The notes under the pieces are model-generated. The model saw only the letters and a program-made list of their open reading frames with translations. It was not told the DNA's origin and did not search any database. From a virus, in IMG/VR virus record IMGVR_UViG_3300025892_000048, positions 1-40,886 of that record: a stretch of DNA of 40,886 bases. One strand, given 5' to 3'. Of the stretch, positions 18,301 to 25,594 are shown piece by piece. A program made the translations under genes and the position numbers. Position 1 is the stretch's first letter. Each line of letters opens with the position of its first letter.

Positions 18301-20197
18301 TATCTTCAGATCTTAAACTTACGTTTATAATAGGGTCTTTAAGTATAGTGTAATTCTGAACGTAGTTACCATAAATTAATCTATTAGCGCTTATTTCTTG
18401 AGCTAGCGCTTTTCTAGGCACATTGTCCCAAGGTCGTAGCAACTGATTAGACGCTACTACCGCGTGAACCATGTCAGTGGTTAGAACATACTCACCTCTT
18501 TTATCACCCATACCGTTAGACAAATTTGGCCACAAAGGATCGCCGTCAGATCGCTTTATGGTTTTAACCGTGTAAACAGTTGGGTTGTTAGTTTCCTTGT
18601 ACAACAAGTCTATTTCAACCACATCCTCAGGCATCGAGTTTTCATTAGCATGATACCTCTTAAGCTTAAGACTACGTATTTGGTTTACCATTCCAAAATT
18701 GTAACCTTTCTTAGGTAGGTACTCGTACACTGATGGAAGGAAAGCTATTTGAGACCATGGGGCAAATGTAGAGTATTCACCATCTTGGTATTTATATCTG
18801 TAAGAAAACCTAGGAAACTTAAATTCAAACAGTGGCTCAGTATCCTCTAATCTAACGTAGTAGTTCTCCAAAGCAGTTGTGGTACCTACTTTTCTAGATA
18901 GTATCTCAATTTTAAATCCAGACAAAGCCAAACTATCAGGACTAACCACATTTGACTCTATAACCTTAGCTCGAATATTATATTCTGTAAACGTTGTTGG
19001 TTGAGAAGTTTCGCCTGAATTAGCTATGATTATAATATCATTAACTCTGTAATCTACTTGGCTACTAAAACTTACATCGTGTTCATTTTCATTCGTAAAA
19101 GCGAAACTCATACTAGTATACGGAGCGTTCTCCGTACCGCTAGAGTTAACACGCTTCATGCTAGTTCTGTATGCTTCTATTTCTAACGGTTGTGTTGGAG
19201 ATTTCTTGATCACGGTTATGTGACTCTCTTCAACGTACACAGCTTTTTTTTGATCAGAAGTTGTTACAACACTGTATTGATCAATCTCGTCTGAATAGTA
19301 AGCTTTATCCTTAACAAGTCTTGTGTGAAAGTAATCTGTATCTCCTTTAAAAGTGTCTCCAGTAGTTGACGTTATTGCCGCTGCAAATCCTCCTGTACCA
19401 CCACCCACTAAATACTCTACACCACCTGTTCCAGCTATAGACCTATCTATATTTACTTTTTTAGGTTCAGTACTATTATCTGTCCAGTATATAGCGTTAT
19501 CTAAAACGTTAATACCAGTTATCATTGTATGCTTAGAAAACCACAGCACTCTATCTGCTTTGAACTCAACAACTTGGTTTAAGGCCGATAAGTCATTAAA
19601 AGCAACACCATTTTTTTCTAGGTATATTTCCCAGTGAGATGAGTTGTATTTTATATCAGAAACCTTTAAATTGTCCGCGTGCGTGTATGTTGTTGCACCT
19701 ATTGTACCGGCAACAGTCATACCAATTCTAACACCGGTTTTATTAACTGTATCCGGCGCGGCTATGTTTATGTGAGGAGAGTTACCATCTGAGTTTGCTG
19801 ATACAACCGAAGACACTTCATATATGTCTACGAAAACGTACTTATGTTTTTTAGTTAAAGCGTTGTACTCTAATATATAATCTTTTTTAATAGAGTTGTA
19901 AACACCTGTCGAAGCGGCAGATCCAGCAGCTACAAAGTAGTATATCTTATCCCTATCCGCGGCAGCTATAGATGCAACTACAGCACTGTCATCAGCAACA
20001 CCATAGTAACCACTAGCATCAGCCATGGTATTATGTTTAGTGTTACCTAAAAGCGTTTGCACTGATCCTACGTCCGAATCATCAGAAGTTGATATCTGAA
20101 TATTTAAAGCGTCTCTGTATTGACCATTAGGAACAAGGCGCTCGTCCATGTCCTTGTTCATAATAGCTTTAGAGAATACTCTCTTTAACTCCGCCAT
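12344..20197 (-). CDS. Giant tail (nozzle/fibre-type) structural protein
   Basis: At 2617 residues this is the largest gene. The N-terminus (FSKAIMNKDMDERLVPNGQY, then RDALNIQISTSDDSDVGSVQ) is a pattern I associate with tail proteins of marine podovirus-like phages. The first two thirds are dense in beta segments with recurrent aromatic-Asp-Gly turns, fitting a propeller-like body; around residue 1550 is LVMLCEDKILRADTNKDLL. The last third is low-complexity, Thr/Ser/Val-rich and Ig-like. The gene follows two connector-like genes and precedes the internal protein genes, as expected for a tail nozzle with host-contact domains. Comparison with the crAss-like muzzle protein is inference. No enzymatic motif was seen. 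Confidence 0.75.
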   Translation of the reverse strand: MAELKRVFSKAIMNKDMDERLVPNGQYRDALNIQISTSDDSDVGSVQTLLGNTKHNTMADASGYYGVADDSAVVASIAAADRDKIYYFVAAGSAASTGVYNSIKKDYILEYNALTKKHKYVFVDIYEVSSVVSANSDGNSPHINIAAPDTVNKTGVRIGMTVAGTIGATTYTHADNLKVSDIKYNSSHWEIYLEKNGVAFNDLSALNQVVEFKADRVLWFSKHTMITGINVLDNAIYWTDNSTEPKKVNIDRSIAGTGGVEYLVGGGTGGFAAAITSTTGDTFKGDTDYFHTRLVKDKAYYSDEIDQYSVVTTSDQKKAVYVEESHITVIKKSPTQPLEIEAYRTSMKRVNSSGTENAPYTSMSFAFTNENEHDVSFSSQVDYRVNDIIIIANSGETSQPTTFTEYNIRAKVIESNVVSPDSLALSGFKIEILSRKVGTTTALENYYVRLEDTEPLFEFKFPRFSYRYKYQDGEYSTFAPWSQIAFLPSVYEYLPKKGYNFGMVNQIRSLKLKRYHANENSMPEDVVEIDLLYKETNNPTVYTVKTIKRSDGDPLWPNLSNGMGDKRGEYVLTTDMVHAVVASNQLLRPWDNVPRKALAQEISANRLIYGNYVQNYTILKDPIINVSLRSEDIQDVSDDPALPSVKSLRTYQVGVVFSDKYGRETPVLTHEKSSIKTPKDVCGSRNRLSCSINNSSVVPDWADYYSYYIKETSVEYHTLAMDRWYDAWDGNIWLSFPSSDRNKVNEETFLELKSEHGGSNAVLNKARYKVLAIENEAPDYVKTTSESLGTLTNVNNSVGSSGGGYPTLDGTFITIQQGAFESVFGSDLNVLTPDNLGLRFYGGGSISKEYDVRRLTLDGTSYKISINDKFEDDIAFTSTGNSFDTGISDLVIELFDRKIENKPEFDGRFFVKIFKDENLNNYVLNYLGDPEMIVSDSFKLGYINNNGLDLVNTLGVPNLLANYLPDDGNSAYDNTGKELHPTEYDHHTPAYRWAGGATYDDTDNEVFFVTTDDINKNPIRAINDETSNTGSAAQEFWEGVAKLNMFFIDAATAYSFNGRDDNRPGRLGDSENEQWWNSGGDAEDDPNDGPTTGSMKKFSAQPSRGIWGNFGNDRSYMDISWSGMGEGFTDSWGLGQDDIPNLKMELKDIAGEQYEKAWLFIKKLVKEGTVFRFQKDPELTQYTVISTPHPTASTDYTNYNYDGYDNNDVYISGTNNESGAWGIRNYKRSNQNYQWRGDNLRQRWTIGVTPAIGKTNVYGYNPIHGTKSPDVGGPASTDTANYRRALKHDTLDNDIIEILEPFYGSSSKDNFTDNPAVWETEPKESVDLDIYYQASGLIPLDLVDGKNEELIPIGSTFTLPAQAADQGVEAIAEQTYTVTSWNSDSVGFTPAIPSGYSVTTNLPVTFKKRNYYELKLLVKNVSFSSSGATQKLTMHGADRSDSHKAIHLQSHYLDWNNCWAFGNGVESDRIRDDFNAPQLDNGVKASTVLAEQAREERRKHGLIWSGIYNSTSGVNNTNQFIMAEAITKDLNPIYGSIQALLNKDTRLVMLCEDKILRADTNKDLLFNADGSSNLVASSKVVGSASPYQGDYGISTNPESMVTTPYQTYFTDATRGHVIALSNQEGLRSVSSLGMKDYFSKLFEKNVWRVLGTYDSRKNEYNLTVSKKYANSDEHPFEQTTISYNELSKGWVSFKSFNPQDGLSLNNDYFTFDKGHIYIHHDNAARNTFYGTLFNSDITVLFNDNPGAVKSFSTINYEGTQAKVTEFDSQSIGYYNNNYSASGDGKSNGLTTIGAQNDSEYFNLSAKAGWYVDNVTTDMEKCKEIEFKEKEGKWFGVLAGESMGSGSSSLITDNKGEATVQGIGLASIAHSAPSSVSNITITVANNTEANTWDVAAVVATEASRWTCSSETLSVVPGSAITGGDKVDLTISNVIDGVNSGFPLSAADFEVPGATFTSSGSGNSTEYIYTVDDDTHVTDVGAVNWEDIDTITFKNNGNGGDLDNTVNVRVQFKGSGQTWPSVNATYSIDIDTKAGVSAETTRKACLFATYNYYLGQSVVTTNYSDITESEHIASGTVDAEDGPTNKHTGTVPDGSTTEIASYKFTASSDNYYGPVWVKWHNLGEYSDYYSHAITDEVYNASNLRTSWTARLYYTPPQNGSLVSDPEDMCNLGHLATAVYSLYSPEKPPGEGSSGVDNGYIHKVNPVDASITANGLSSSIEVTGDAGSKYNITVRRYASDGSINGYYNFTSGVFQTDEVSLDSQIPSQGVYLGLAYMYNEVEFPSNASNLDITYDVIISGLVDGVESTLSELVPVSAHDLDIIQYGISTASITAANSHDHTGNTYVADSIIRPKLFSRSGYKSPRVKTVSGTLSAAAGVGATKLVLSQRLKGVSAGDWVINPFGQTTGVTNAIEHLTQVVSVNGYNIEISKAVQAPRLEAGASISFVSNVSSVYPFEVKVTKAGGEANITAINTGVKWRKMIGGLAGRSVFTNGVTTNSKTITVSGTTRGILPGQQVDGIGVVGVDGATHTHVATVVDANNITVITNQTLPDDTILDFSLGQGSTAATQGGVESGMTLLHLQAHVSDPNNEAKIQGYLKIDEIKHNTSLRVYSDLILTQA

Positions 20198-20199
20198 GT

Positions 20200-21126
20200 T
20201 TAGTGTTTAATTTGTTTAGAGTTACCTCTAAAAATTTGAGTTATCTCTTCTGCCTTAAAATTAGATAATCTAATCTTAGCTTTTCTGGTTTCAGCAAATC
20301 TTTCTTTCTTGAGCTGACCTAATAATCCTCCAGGTGTATCTTTTCTAGCAGATAGAATACCGTAAAGCATGTGTTTGTATATAGCCTCCTCTGCTAGTTT
20401 AGGTACTAGAGACTTCTCTAGATTTATACTAAGAGTTCCGCTACTATTTTTAGTAGCTATACCGTCGCTAATATATTTTAATACTAAAGTTTTACCGCTT
20501 AAGTTTGAACTAAAGTGAAACTTACCTGCTGTTTCGTCTACAAAAAAACTACCATTAGCCTGTGCGTGTTGAGGGTCTATACCGTATCTACGCCCGTTTA
20601 ATCTACTAGTCTGATCATCTTTTGCGTCCGAACTTGTTGTTGAATCTGTTGATTCAGATTTATAACTAGCCCACGTGTCTGAATCTTCTGAGGAGTCTAA
20701 ATCTGTATTACTACCATCAGTTACCCAACCACCCCAAGTTTCAACTAAAGGATCTATGTTTGAAGATACATTGTTAGGATTTGAAGTTTTTATAGCTGGA
20801 TATATAACCCTTTCTATACCCGCGCTATCACTCCAAGATAACTTAACGTAATTAACATAATCAATAGGCATAACTAAAACAAGCGTGGAAGGTACTACAA
20901 CCTCCCAGTCTTTAGTTGACCTTAAAGTGTCATAGCTAAGTTCTTGCAACCCACGTATAGCGTGAAACGCAACATCACTATTTGATACATCCTCACACAG
21001 TTTGTTTTTACCAACATAAGTAGCATTAAAAGAATCTATGATCTCTTCTAGACTTATATATCTATATGACCCGTGATCTCCGGTACTGCCATAATAATCG
21101 TAAGGATTGTTGTTTAATAAACCCAT
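20200..21126 (-). CDS. Head-tail connector / tail stabilisation protein candidate
   Basis: This 308-residue protein has a helical N-terminal third (ISLEEIIDSFNATYVG, AFHAIRGLQELSYDTLRS), then a beta-rich middle (VVVPSTLVLVMPIDYVNYVK), a Ser/Asp/Thr-rich linker near residues 140-170, and a C-terminal helical segment with LVPKLAEEAIYKHMLYGI. This resembles tail tubular or adaptor proteins that sit under the portal. It lies 4 nt after the preceding small connector gene and 2 nt before the giant tail gene. The assignment is from position and general character. Confidence 0.7.
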   Translation of the reverse strand: MGLLNNNPYDYYGSTGDHGSYRYISLEEIIDSFNATYVGKNKLCEDVSNSDVAFHAIRGLQELSYDTLRSTKDWEVVVPSTLVLVMPIDYVNYVKLSWSDSAGIERVIYPAIKTSNPNNVSSNIDPLVETWGGWVTDGSNTDLDSSEDSDTWASYKSESTDSTTSSDAKDDQTSRLNGRRYGIDPQHAQANGSFFVDETAGKFHFSSNLSGKTLVLKYISDGIATKNSSGTLSINLEKSLVPKLAEEAIYKHMLYGILSARKDTPGGLLGQLKKERFAETRKAKIRLSNFKAEEITQIFRGNSKQIKH

Positions 21127-21130
21127 TTAC

Positions 21131-21907
21131 TTATACTTTTTGCAAGTTCAACTCGTTAGCACTCTTCTGGTGGGCTAACTCCATTAAACCAGGTTTGTTC
21201 ATTACTATTCCAGATAGCTCAAGTATCTTGTTAACAACAGTGTCCTCTTCAGATCTGTGTAGCTCAAAGTCTACAGCGGCGTTCGCGTTATATAAAGCTT
21301 TTTTGTTTGTACCTACAACAACGTATGCCCAGTTAACATCTATGGGTACTCTAAAGCATTCTACACTTACACCAGAGGTAACCGGTGTTGTTATAAGAGC
21401 GTCACTAGCGGAGTTGTACGTCGCAGAGGAAGCGTACACTAATACGTCTCTGTTTGTTACAACGTTGTCTGAGTATATAGCACCTGTACCTAATAGACCC
21501 GCGTAATGCCTTTTTGATCTTGTCATTCGCTGAGCCTCATTGATACTAACTTTTTGACAAACCATGCTGTTGTGAAAAACTCGTCCTGTATGAAACACAT
21601 CCACTTGTACTCCATTTACACCAACTGTAGACGGAAACGTTGTAGCGTCAACTGTTAAATCCTCTACAGATAAAAAAGGCCCAAGCTTTCTGCCCATGAG
21701 CTCACTTATATCTGTTTCATCTACCTCAGGTGTCCTGTCGTCCTCTTGTCTATCTCTTAAGTTTTTAGAGAAAAAGTAAGACTCAAATATACTCATCTGA
21801 GCCTGGTTGGCTAATAAGTTAAACTCTTGCGGAGTAATATAACCCCTTTGCTCTTTATTAGCAAGGGTTAATACTCTTTGATATACCGTGTCTACACTTA
21901 TTGCCAT
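21131..21907 (-). CDS. Head-tail connector (adaptor-like) protein candidate
   Basis: The chosen start is ATG 21907 (MAISVDTVYQRVLTLANKEQ), giving 258 residues. A longer frame would begin at 21931, but those codons lie in a hairpin and are not protein-like. The N-terminal region (RGYITPQEFNLLANQAQMSI, then FESYFFSKN) is a helical pattern I recall from connector-type structural proteins of marine phages. The rest is mixed alpha/beta, with FRVPIDVNWAYVVVG near residue 200. It sits between the capsid block and the giant tail gene, the position of podovirus adaptor proteins. Confidence 0.7.
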   Translation of the reverse strand: MAISVDTVYQRVLTLANKEQRGYITPQEFNLLANQAQMSIFESYFFSKNLRDRQEDDRTPEVDETDISELMGRKLGPFLSVEDLTVDATTFPSTVGVNGVQVDVFHTGRVFHNSMVCQKVSINEAQRMTRSKRHYAGLLGTGAIYSDNVVTNRDVLVYASSATYNSASDALITTPVTSGVSVECFRVPIDVNWAYVVVGTNKKALYNANAAVDFELHRSEEDTVVNKILELSGIVMNKPGLMELAHQKSANELNLQKV

Positions 21908-21927
21908 AATTCTTTTTTTGTAGTTTT

Positions 21928-21951
21928 GCAACCACCCCGAAGGGCAGTTGC
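21928..21951 (-). promoter_or_regulatory. RNA hairpin with UUCG-type loop between two virion genes
   Basis: The gap between the gene ending at 21966 and the gene starting at 21907 holds GCAAC/GTTGC (5 bp), an internal CA/CA mismatch, CCC/GGG (3 bp) and a CGAA loop, which is UUCG in the minus-strand RNA. It is followed by AAAAC and not a U-tract, so it is not a typical terminator. An RNA end-stabilising or processing element is more likely. Confidence 0.5.
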
Positions 21952-21965
21952 ATCACCATTGATTA

Positions 21966-22805
21966 TTATTGTAATCGTTTTTCTATATTGGAGTATATCT
22001 CCATTCCTTCATCAGTCTTAAACCAAGCGGCTAAGGCATTGTAAGGATGTTCATCAAAAGGAACAGTCATTAGTTTTCTATCATTAGAACCCCAATTAAA
22101 TGTTCTTTGATCAGAGGATAGTTTTATAATCCCCATCTCTGTAGCTTTAATACCAAAGTTCCTAAGCACAACGTTATCATCATTGAGCAGCTCTAGGAAG
22201 AGCCTAGGGTTTCTTTTAGCGTACAGTAACAAATCTCGTCTAAGCTCCTTAGAACTCATCTCTGATACCTTAGAACCAACCTCTACCCTCATAACAGCTT
22301 CTGCCATATCAATATCTAAGCTTTTCGCTGCCATTAATGCTTCAACTTCAAACTCTAACCAATCAAGTTGATTAGCTGCTTCTTGAACAGGTTTGTATTC
22401 CGTGAATATACTGTCTCTATGAGGGTGATACAGTGAGAGTAGTTTTTGTAAAACGGTCTTTTCTTTAGGGACGAACAAACTACCACTTCTAAATACTATA
22501 TGAGCTAATCTTTGGTCACCTTGCATCTCATCAACAAAAGGTGTTTTTTGATTTTCACAGTATTTAAGTTCTCTTTCATAACCCTTATCTTCGTCAAACC
22601 AATAAATATTAGTAGCTCTTATAGATCTTGAAAGAGGTTTTTTGCTTCCAGTTAGATTATATACTCTATCCTTAATTTCCCAAACGTCTTTCTTAGGTAA
22701 TTCTTTTGCAATTGGTTTTGGCTCCGGTTTTGGAGCTTCAACTACAACTGTCTCTTCTACGTAGGGTTCCTCGACCTCTACTTTTTTTGTTTGCTTTTTA
22801 GCCAT
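21966..22805 (-). CDS. Unknown virion-block protein after the capsid gene
   Basis: I choose ATG 22805 (MAKKQTKKVEVEEPY), giving 279 residues. The in-frame extension to 22868 would be read through a terminator hairpin and encodes an unlikely peptide. The first 60 residues are a Lys/Glu/Pro-rich disordered tail; the rest is helical and charged, with KKPLSRSIRATNIYWFDED and a C-terminal FNWGSNDRKLMTVPFDEHPY. It lies between the major capsid and connector genes with a terminator in front of it. It could be a head completion or capsid-associated protein. The family is not recognised. Confidence 0.6.
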   Translation of the reverse strand: MAKKQTKKVEVEEPYVEETVVVEAPKPEPKPIAKELPKKDVWEIKDRVYNLTGSKKPLSRSIRATNIYWFDEDKGYERELKYCENQKTPFVDEMQGDQRLAHIVFRSGSLFVPKEKTVLQKLLSLYHPHRDSIFTEYKPVQEAANQLDWLEFEVEALMAAKSLDIDMAEAVMRVEVGSKVSEMSSKELRRDLLLYAKRNPRLFLELLNDDNVVLRNFGIKATEMGIIKLSSDQRTFNWGSNDRKLMTVPFDEHPYNALAAWFKTDEGMEIYSNIEKRLQ

Positions 22806-22819
22806 AATATAATATAATA

Positions 22820-22862
22820 AAAAATTAATATAAAACCACCCCTCCCGAAGGAGAGGTGGTTT
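22820..22862 (-). terminator. Rho-independent terminator after the capsid gene
   Basis: On the minus strand AAACCACC pairs with GGTGGTTT, with one internal mismatch, then CTCC pairs with GGAG around a UUCG loop. The stem is followed by TTTTATATTAATTTTTT. It starts about 18 nt after the capsid stop and ends before the next start (22805). It probably makes capsid mRNA more abundant than the downstream message. Confidence 0.75.
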
Positions 22863-22879
22863 CACCAAATATACCTATC

Positions 22880-24400
22880 TTAGTTCAACAACATGAAGTT
22901 GTTTGCACCTTGAGTAATTAAACAACGCTCAGTAAGCATGTGAATCTGCATCGCGTCAAGCGCTGATGTAGCAGCTCCAACTGAACCTGTAACCCATGAC
23001 TTCATGCGACGGTCATCCGTAGCAGAAGCACGGTAACGAACATGTAAGAACGGGCGCTTTAGGTTTTTACCTAATGCCTGATCATATACAGTTGATGTAC
23101 CAGCTGGGATAACAACCCCACGTATAGCGTTAGCCGCGTTAGCTGCGTTAATACCACCACGTGTAGCTTTGTCGTTTAAGTAACGGAAGTCTGACTTGTA
23201 GAAATCGTAAGATCCACGACGGAACCCAGAGAATCCTAAGTTAAGCGCCATATCCGCGTCATTCTCAAACACTCCGTAAGAAGTACCACCCGCTCCGTAA
23301 GAGTTCATCGAAGCAAGCATATCATCCATAGCTAGAGACGTAGCTCTATTTAAGAATAACATATTCTCTTCAATAGCACCTTGTGAGTCAAACTCTGCAA
23401 GGATAGCATCAAACTCAGCTAAATCAGTAGCAGCGTTAACACCCGTAATACCTGAAGACATGTTACCACGCTTTTCAATAGCTGCAAATAAGCCTTCAGT
23501 TCCTACAGTACCATCACCTGCTGCACTACCTTTTATTAGGTTAACAGCGCCATCTATAACAGACGAACCGTCGTTTAACTCAGATTCTAGCATAGCCATC
23601 TCAACGTAGTCGTTAAATCGAGCGCGTGTATCAGCCTCAGCTTTTACATACCATAAGTAACCTGAAGTACCGTCTTCAGCAGCTACTTCAACCCAACCAA
23701 CGCGAGACGCATCAGATCCAGACACTTCGTAGTAGTCCTTCATGATAATAGGCTTGTTTGAGAAAGATGTGAACCTAGGCTCATTAGCACCTCTCGCATC
23801 AACAGCTGTAGCTGAACCATCACTATAGCTCATGCCTTTTCCGTACTCAGAACCGAAAACTAGTACAGTAACAGATTCAGGTGTAGCAGAAGCAGATAAA
23901 GTAGCGGCCCCTCTGTCGTAAGGTAGTACGTTAATTGTAGTCGTGCTCTCCACGCTTGTAACTAAACACTTAACGATTCCATTTGTAGCATCAGCTACAA
24001 TAACCATATCGTTAACGCGGATACCATGTCCGGTTGTGCTTAACCCGTTACCATCAATATCTTTTTCGATAGTGATTTTACAAGGAGCTTGTCCGTTTAC
24101 AGCTGTTTCACCTGTAGTACCACCGGCACCACTAAGTATTTTAGCCTTGTAGGATAAGTGTAATCGACCTTGCTCAGACCAAATTACTTGATCCGCTTGC
24201 ATAGCCTCTTCCGCTCCAACTTGAGCTAGGAAACCTGAAATTGTTCTTGGTCCAAAAACCTCAGCTTCTTGAGCCATTAGGTCTGGAACATATTGTTGAC
24301 CCCAACCAGCACTGGTTGATAAGTCTAAGTAGTTCGTTGCTAGCGTCTGCTTTTGAGAAGCAGGTGTACTGTTTAACGAACCTCCTGGAGTAATTGCCAT
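22880..24400 (-). CDS. Major capsid protein
   Basis: The protein has 506 residues and begins MAITPGGSLNSTPASQKQTL. It is well mixed alpha/beta with the Gly/Ala/Asp-rich composition of an HK97-fold capsid protein, including an N-terminal arm, a long middle with FVEMAMLE-like helical stretches (DYVEMAMLESELNDGSSV), and a C-terminal beta/helix block around SWVTGSVGAATSALDAMQIH. It lies directly after an acidic scaffold gene and portal gene, and a strong terminator follows it, as expected for the most abundant virion protein. At about 54 kDa it is near the size limit for GroEL clients, which is relevant because this genome carries its own GroEL and GroES. No capsid profile could be run. Confidence 0.8.
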   Translation of the reverse strand: MAITPGGSLNSTPASQKQTLATNYLDLSTSAGWGQQYVPDLMAQEAEVFGPRTISGFLAQVGAEEAMQADQVIWSEQGRLHLSYKAKILSGAGGTTGETAVNGQAPCKITIEKDIDGNGLSTTGHGIRVNDMVIVADATNGIVKCLVTSVESTTTINVLPYDRGAATLSASATPESVTVLVFGSEYGKGMSYSDGSATAVDARGANEPRFTSFSNKPIIMKDYYEVSGSDASRVGWVEVAAEDGTSGYLWYVKAEADTRARFNDYVEMAMLESELNDGSSVIDGAVNLIKGSAAGDGTVGTEGLFAAIEKRGNMSSGITGVNAATDLAEFDAILAEFDSQGAIEENMLFLNRATSLAMDDMLASMNSYGAGGTSYGVFENDADMALNLGFSGFRRGSYDFYKSDFRYLNDKATRGGINAANAANAIRGVVIPAGTSTVYDQALGKNLKRPFLHVRYRASATDDRRMKSWVTGSVGAATSALDAMQIHMLTERCLITQGANNFMLLN

Positions 24401-24419
24401 TTTTTCTTAATTTTAAATG

Positions 24420-25580
24420 TTATTTTTTGTTTTTAATTTTGAACTTAAAAGAGGCAGAATCATCACCTAGCACTTTAACTTTGTACCCGCTTTGAGGACT
24501 TCCATGGGAAGCTCTAGCAGTAGTATCTATATTCTTAGCTTTAGCAACACTGTCTTTCAGTGCGTCTGCTTTGCCTTGCTCATAGAAGTGATTAGCAATT
24601 GCGTCTGCATTCATAGCTGTGTACAAGCTTTTATGATAACCCTTAGCATCTGACATTGTGTTGTCTTCGTTCAAAAACTTTTTGACAAAGTTGTTTATGT
24701 CACTCTGGGTTTCCTTTACTTGGCCTGCGTCCTTAACATTGTATCTATATTTTTTATCTCCGACATTGTATTCAAAACCTTTGAACTTGTCATTGAAAAC
24801 CTGCTCGGTCTTCTTGTTAAATCTAGACTTCTGTTGCTGAGCTACTTTCTGCGTTTGCTCTGACTCTTTATTGTATCGGTTGAAGAAATCAATCGCCTTC
24901 TGCTGCTCACTTGTGAGCTTGCTTCCAGCTTTAATGTCTTCGTAGTATTTAGACTTTTGCCCGTCTAAGTAGGTCTTGGCCTCGGCAACTTGCTCTTTGA
25001 GGGCCAATTTTTTACGTTTAATATCTCTTTCATCATCTACATCCTCGTCAAATGAGAAGTTGTCTTCCATAAGGAAGTTTATCTCCTCCGAGTCTAGATG
25101 AGGTTTAGTTCTTTTGTAGTACTCAAGCAAAGCCTCTTGATTGTCGAGGTCTTTAACGTTTCTGTTTAAGTTAACGTAGTCCTGAAGATCGCCACCTGTT
25201 TCATCCATAAAGTCCATTAACTTCTGAACGTTTTCAGGTATTGCTTTACCAGTCTCTTCGTTAGCGTCAAGAGCTTCAATAACCTCCTCCTCGGTTACAA
25301 CCTCTTCTTCTGTTACTTCCTCAAGTGTGGGCGCTTCGTCATTAACGACCTCTTCTTGTGTAACCTCTTCAATTGCTTCTTCGAGATCAGTTTGGTTTTC
25401 ATTAACTACTTCTTCTTGTGGTTCTACTGGTTTACTTAAATCTACCTTGATAACACCTGGGTCATCTTTGCTTTCAAATTTTTCAAGATCAGGTTCTACA
25501 ACCTGCTCTTCTACGGCCTCTACCTGAGGCTCTTCTTGGGTAACCTCTTCAGTCACCTCTTCATTTTTAACTTCTTCCAT
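24420..25580 (-). CDS. Capsid scaffolding protein candidate
   Basis: This 386-residue protein has an extremely acidic N-terminal third (repeated EEVTEE, VVEPDLE and QEEVV blocks), a helical charged middle (LALKEQVAEAKTYLDGQKS; RYNKESEQTQKVAQQQKSRF) and a basic C-terminus ending FKFKIKNKK. A disordered acidic region plus coiled coil plus basic capsid-binding tail is the usual look of phage scaffolding proteins. It sits between portal and capsid genes, the canonical scaffold position. No protease motif was seen in it. Confidence 0.75.
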   Translation of the reverse strand: MEEVKNEEVTEEVTQEEPQVEAVEEQVVEPDLEKFESKDDPGVIKVDLSKPVEPQEEVVNENQTDLEEAIEEVTQEEVVNDEAPTLEEVTEEEVVTEEEVIEALDANEETGKAIPENVQKLMDFMDETGGDLQDYVNLNRNVKDLDNQEALLEYYKRTKPHLDSEEINFLMEDNFSFDEDVDDERDIKRKKLALKEQVAEAKTYLDGQKSKYYEDIKAGSKLTSEQQKAIDFFNRYNKESEQTQKVAQQQKSRFNKKTEQVFNDKFKGFEYNVGDKKYRYNVKDAGQVKETQSDINNFVKKFLNEDNTMSDAKGYHKSLYTAMNADAIANHFYEQGKADALKDSVAKAKNIDTTARASHGSPQSGYKVKVLGDDSASFKFKIKNKK

Positions 25581-25594
25581 AATATATTATATAA

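Noticed and set aside
22806-22868. 21-residue N-terminal extension of the gene after capsid
   Set aside because: It is the coding reading of the terminator hairpin; ATG 22805 fits better.
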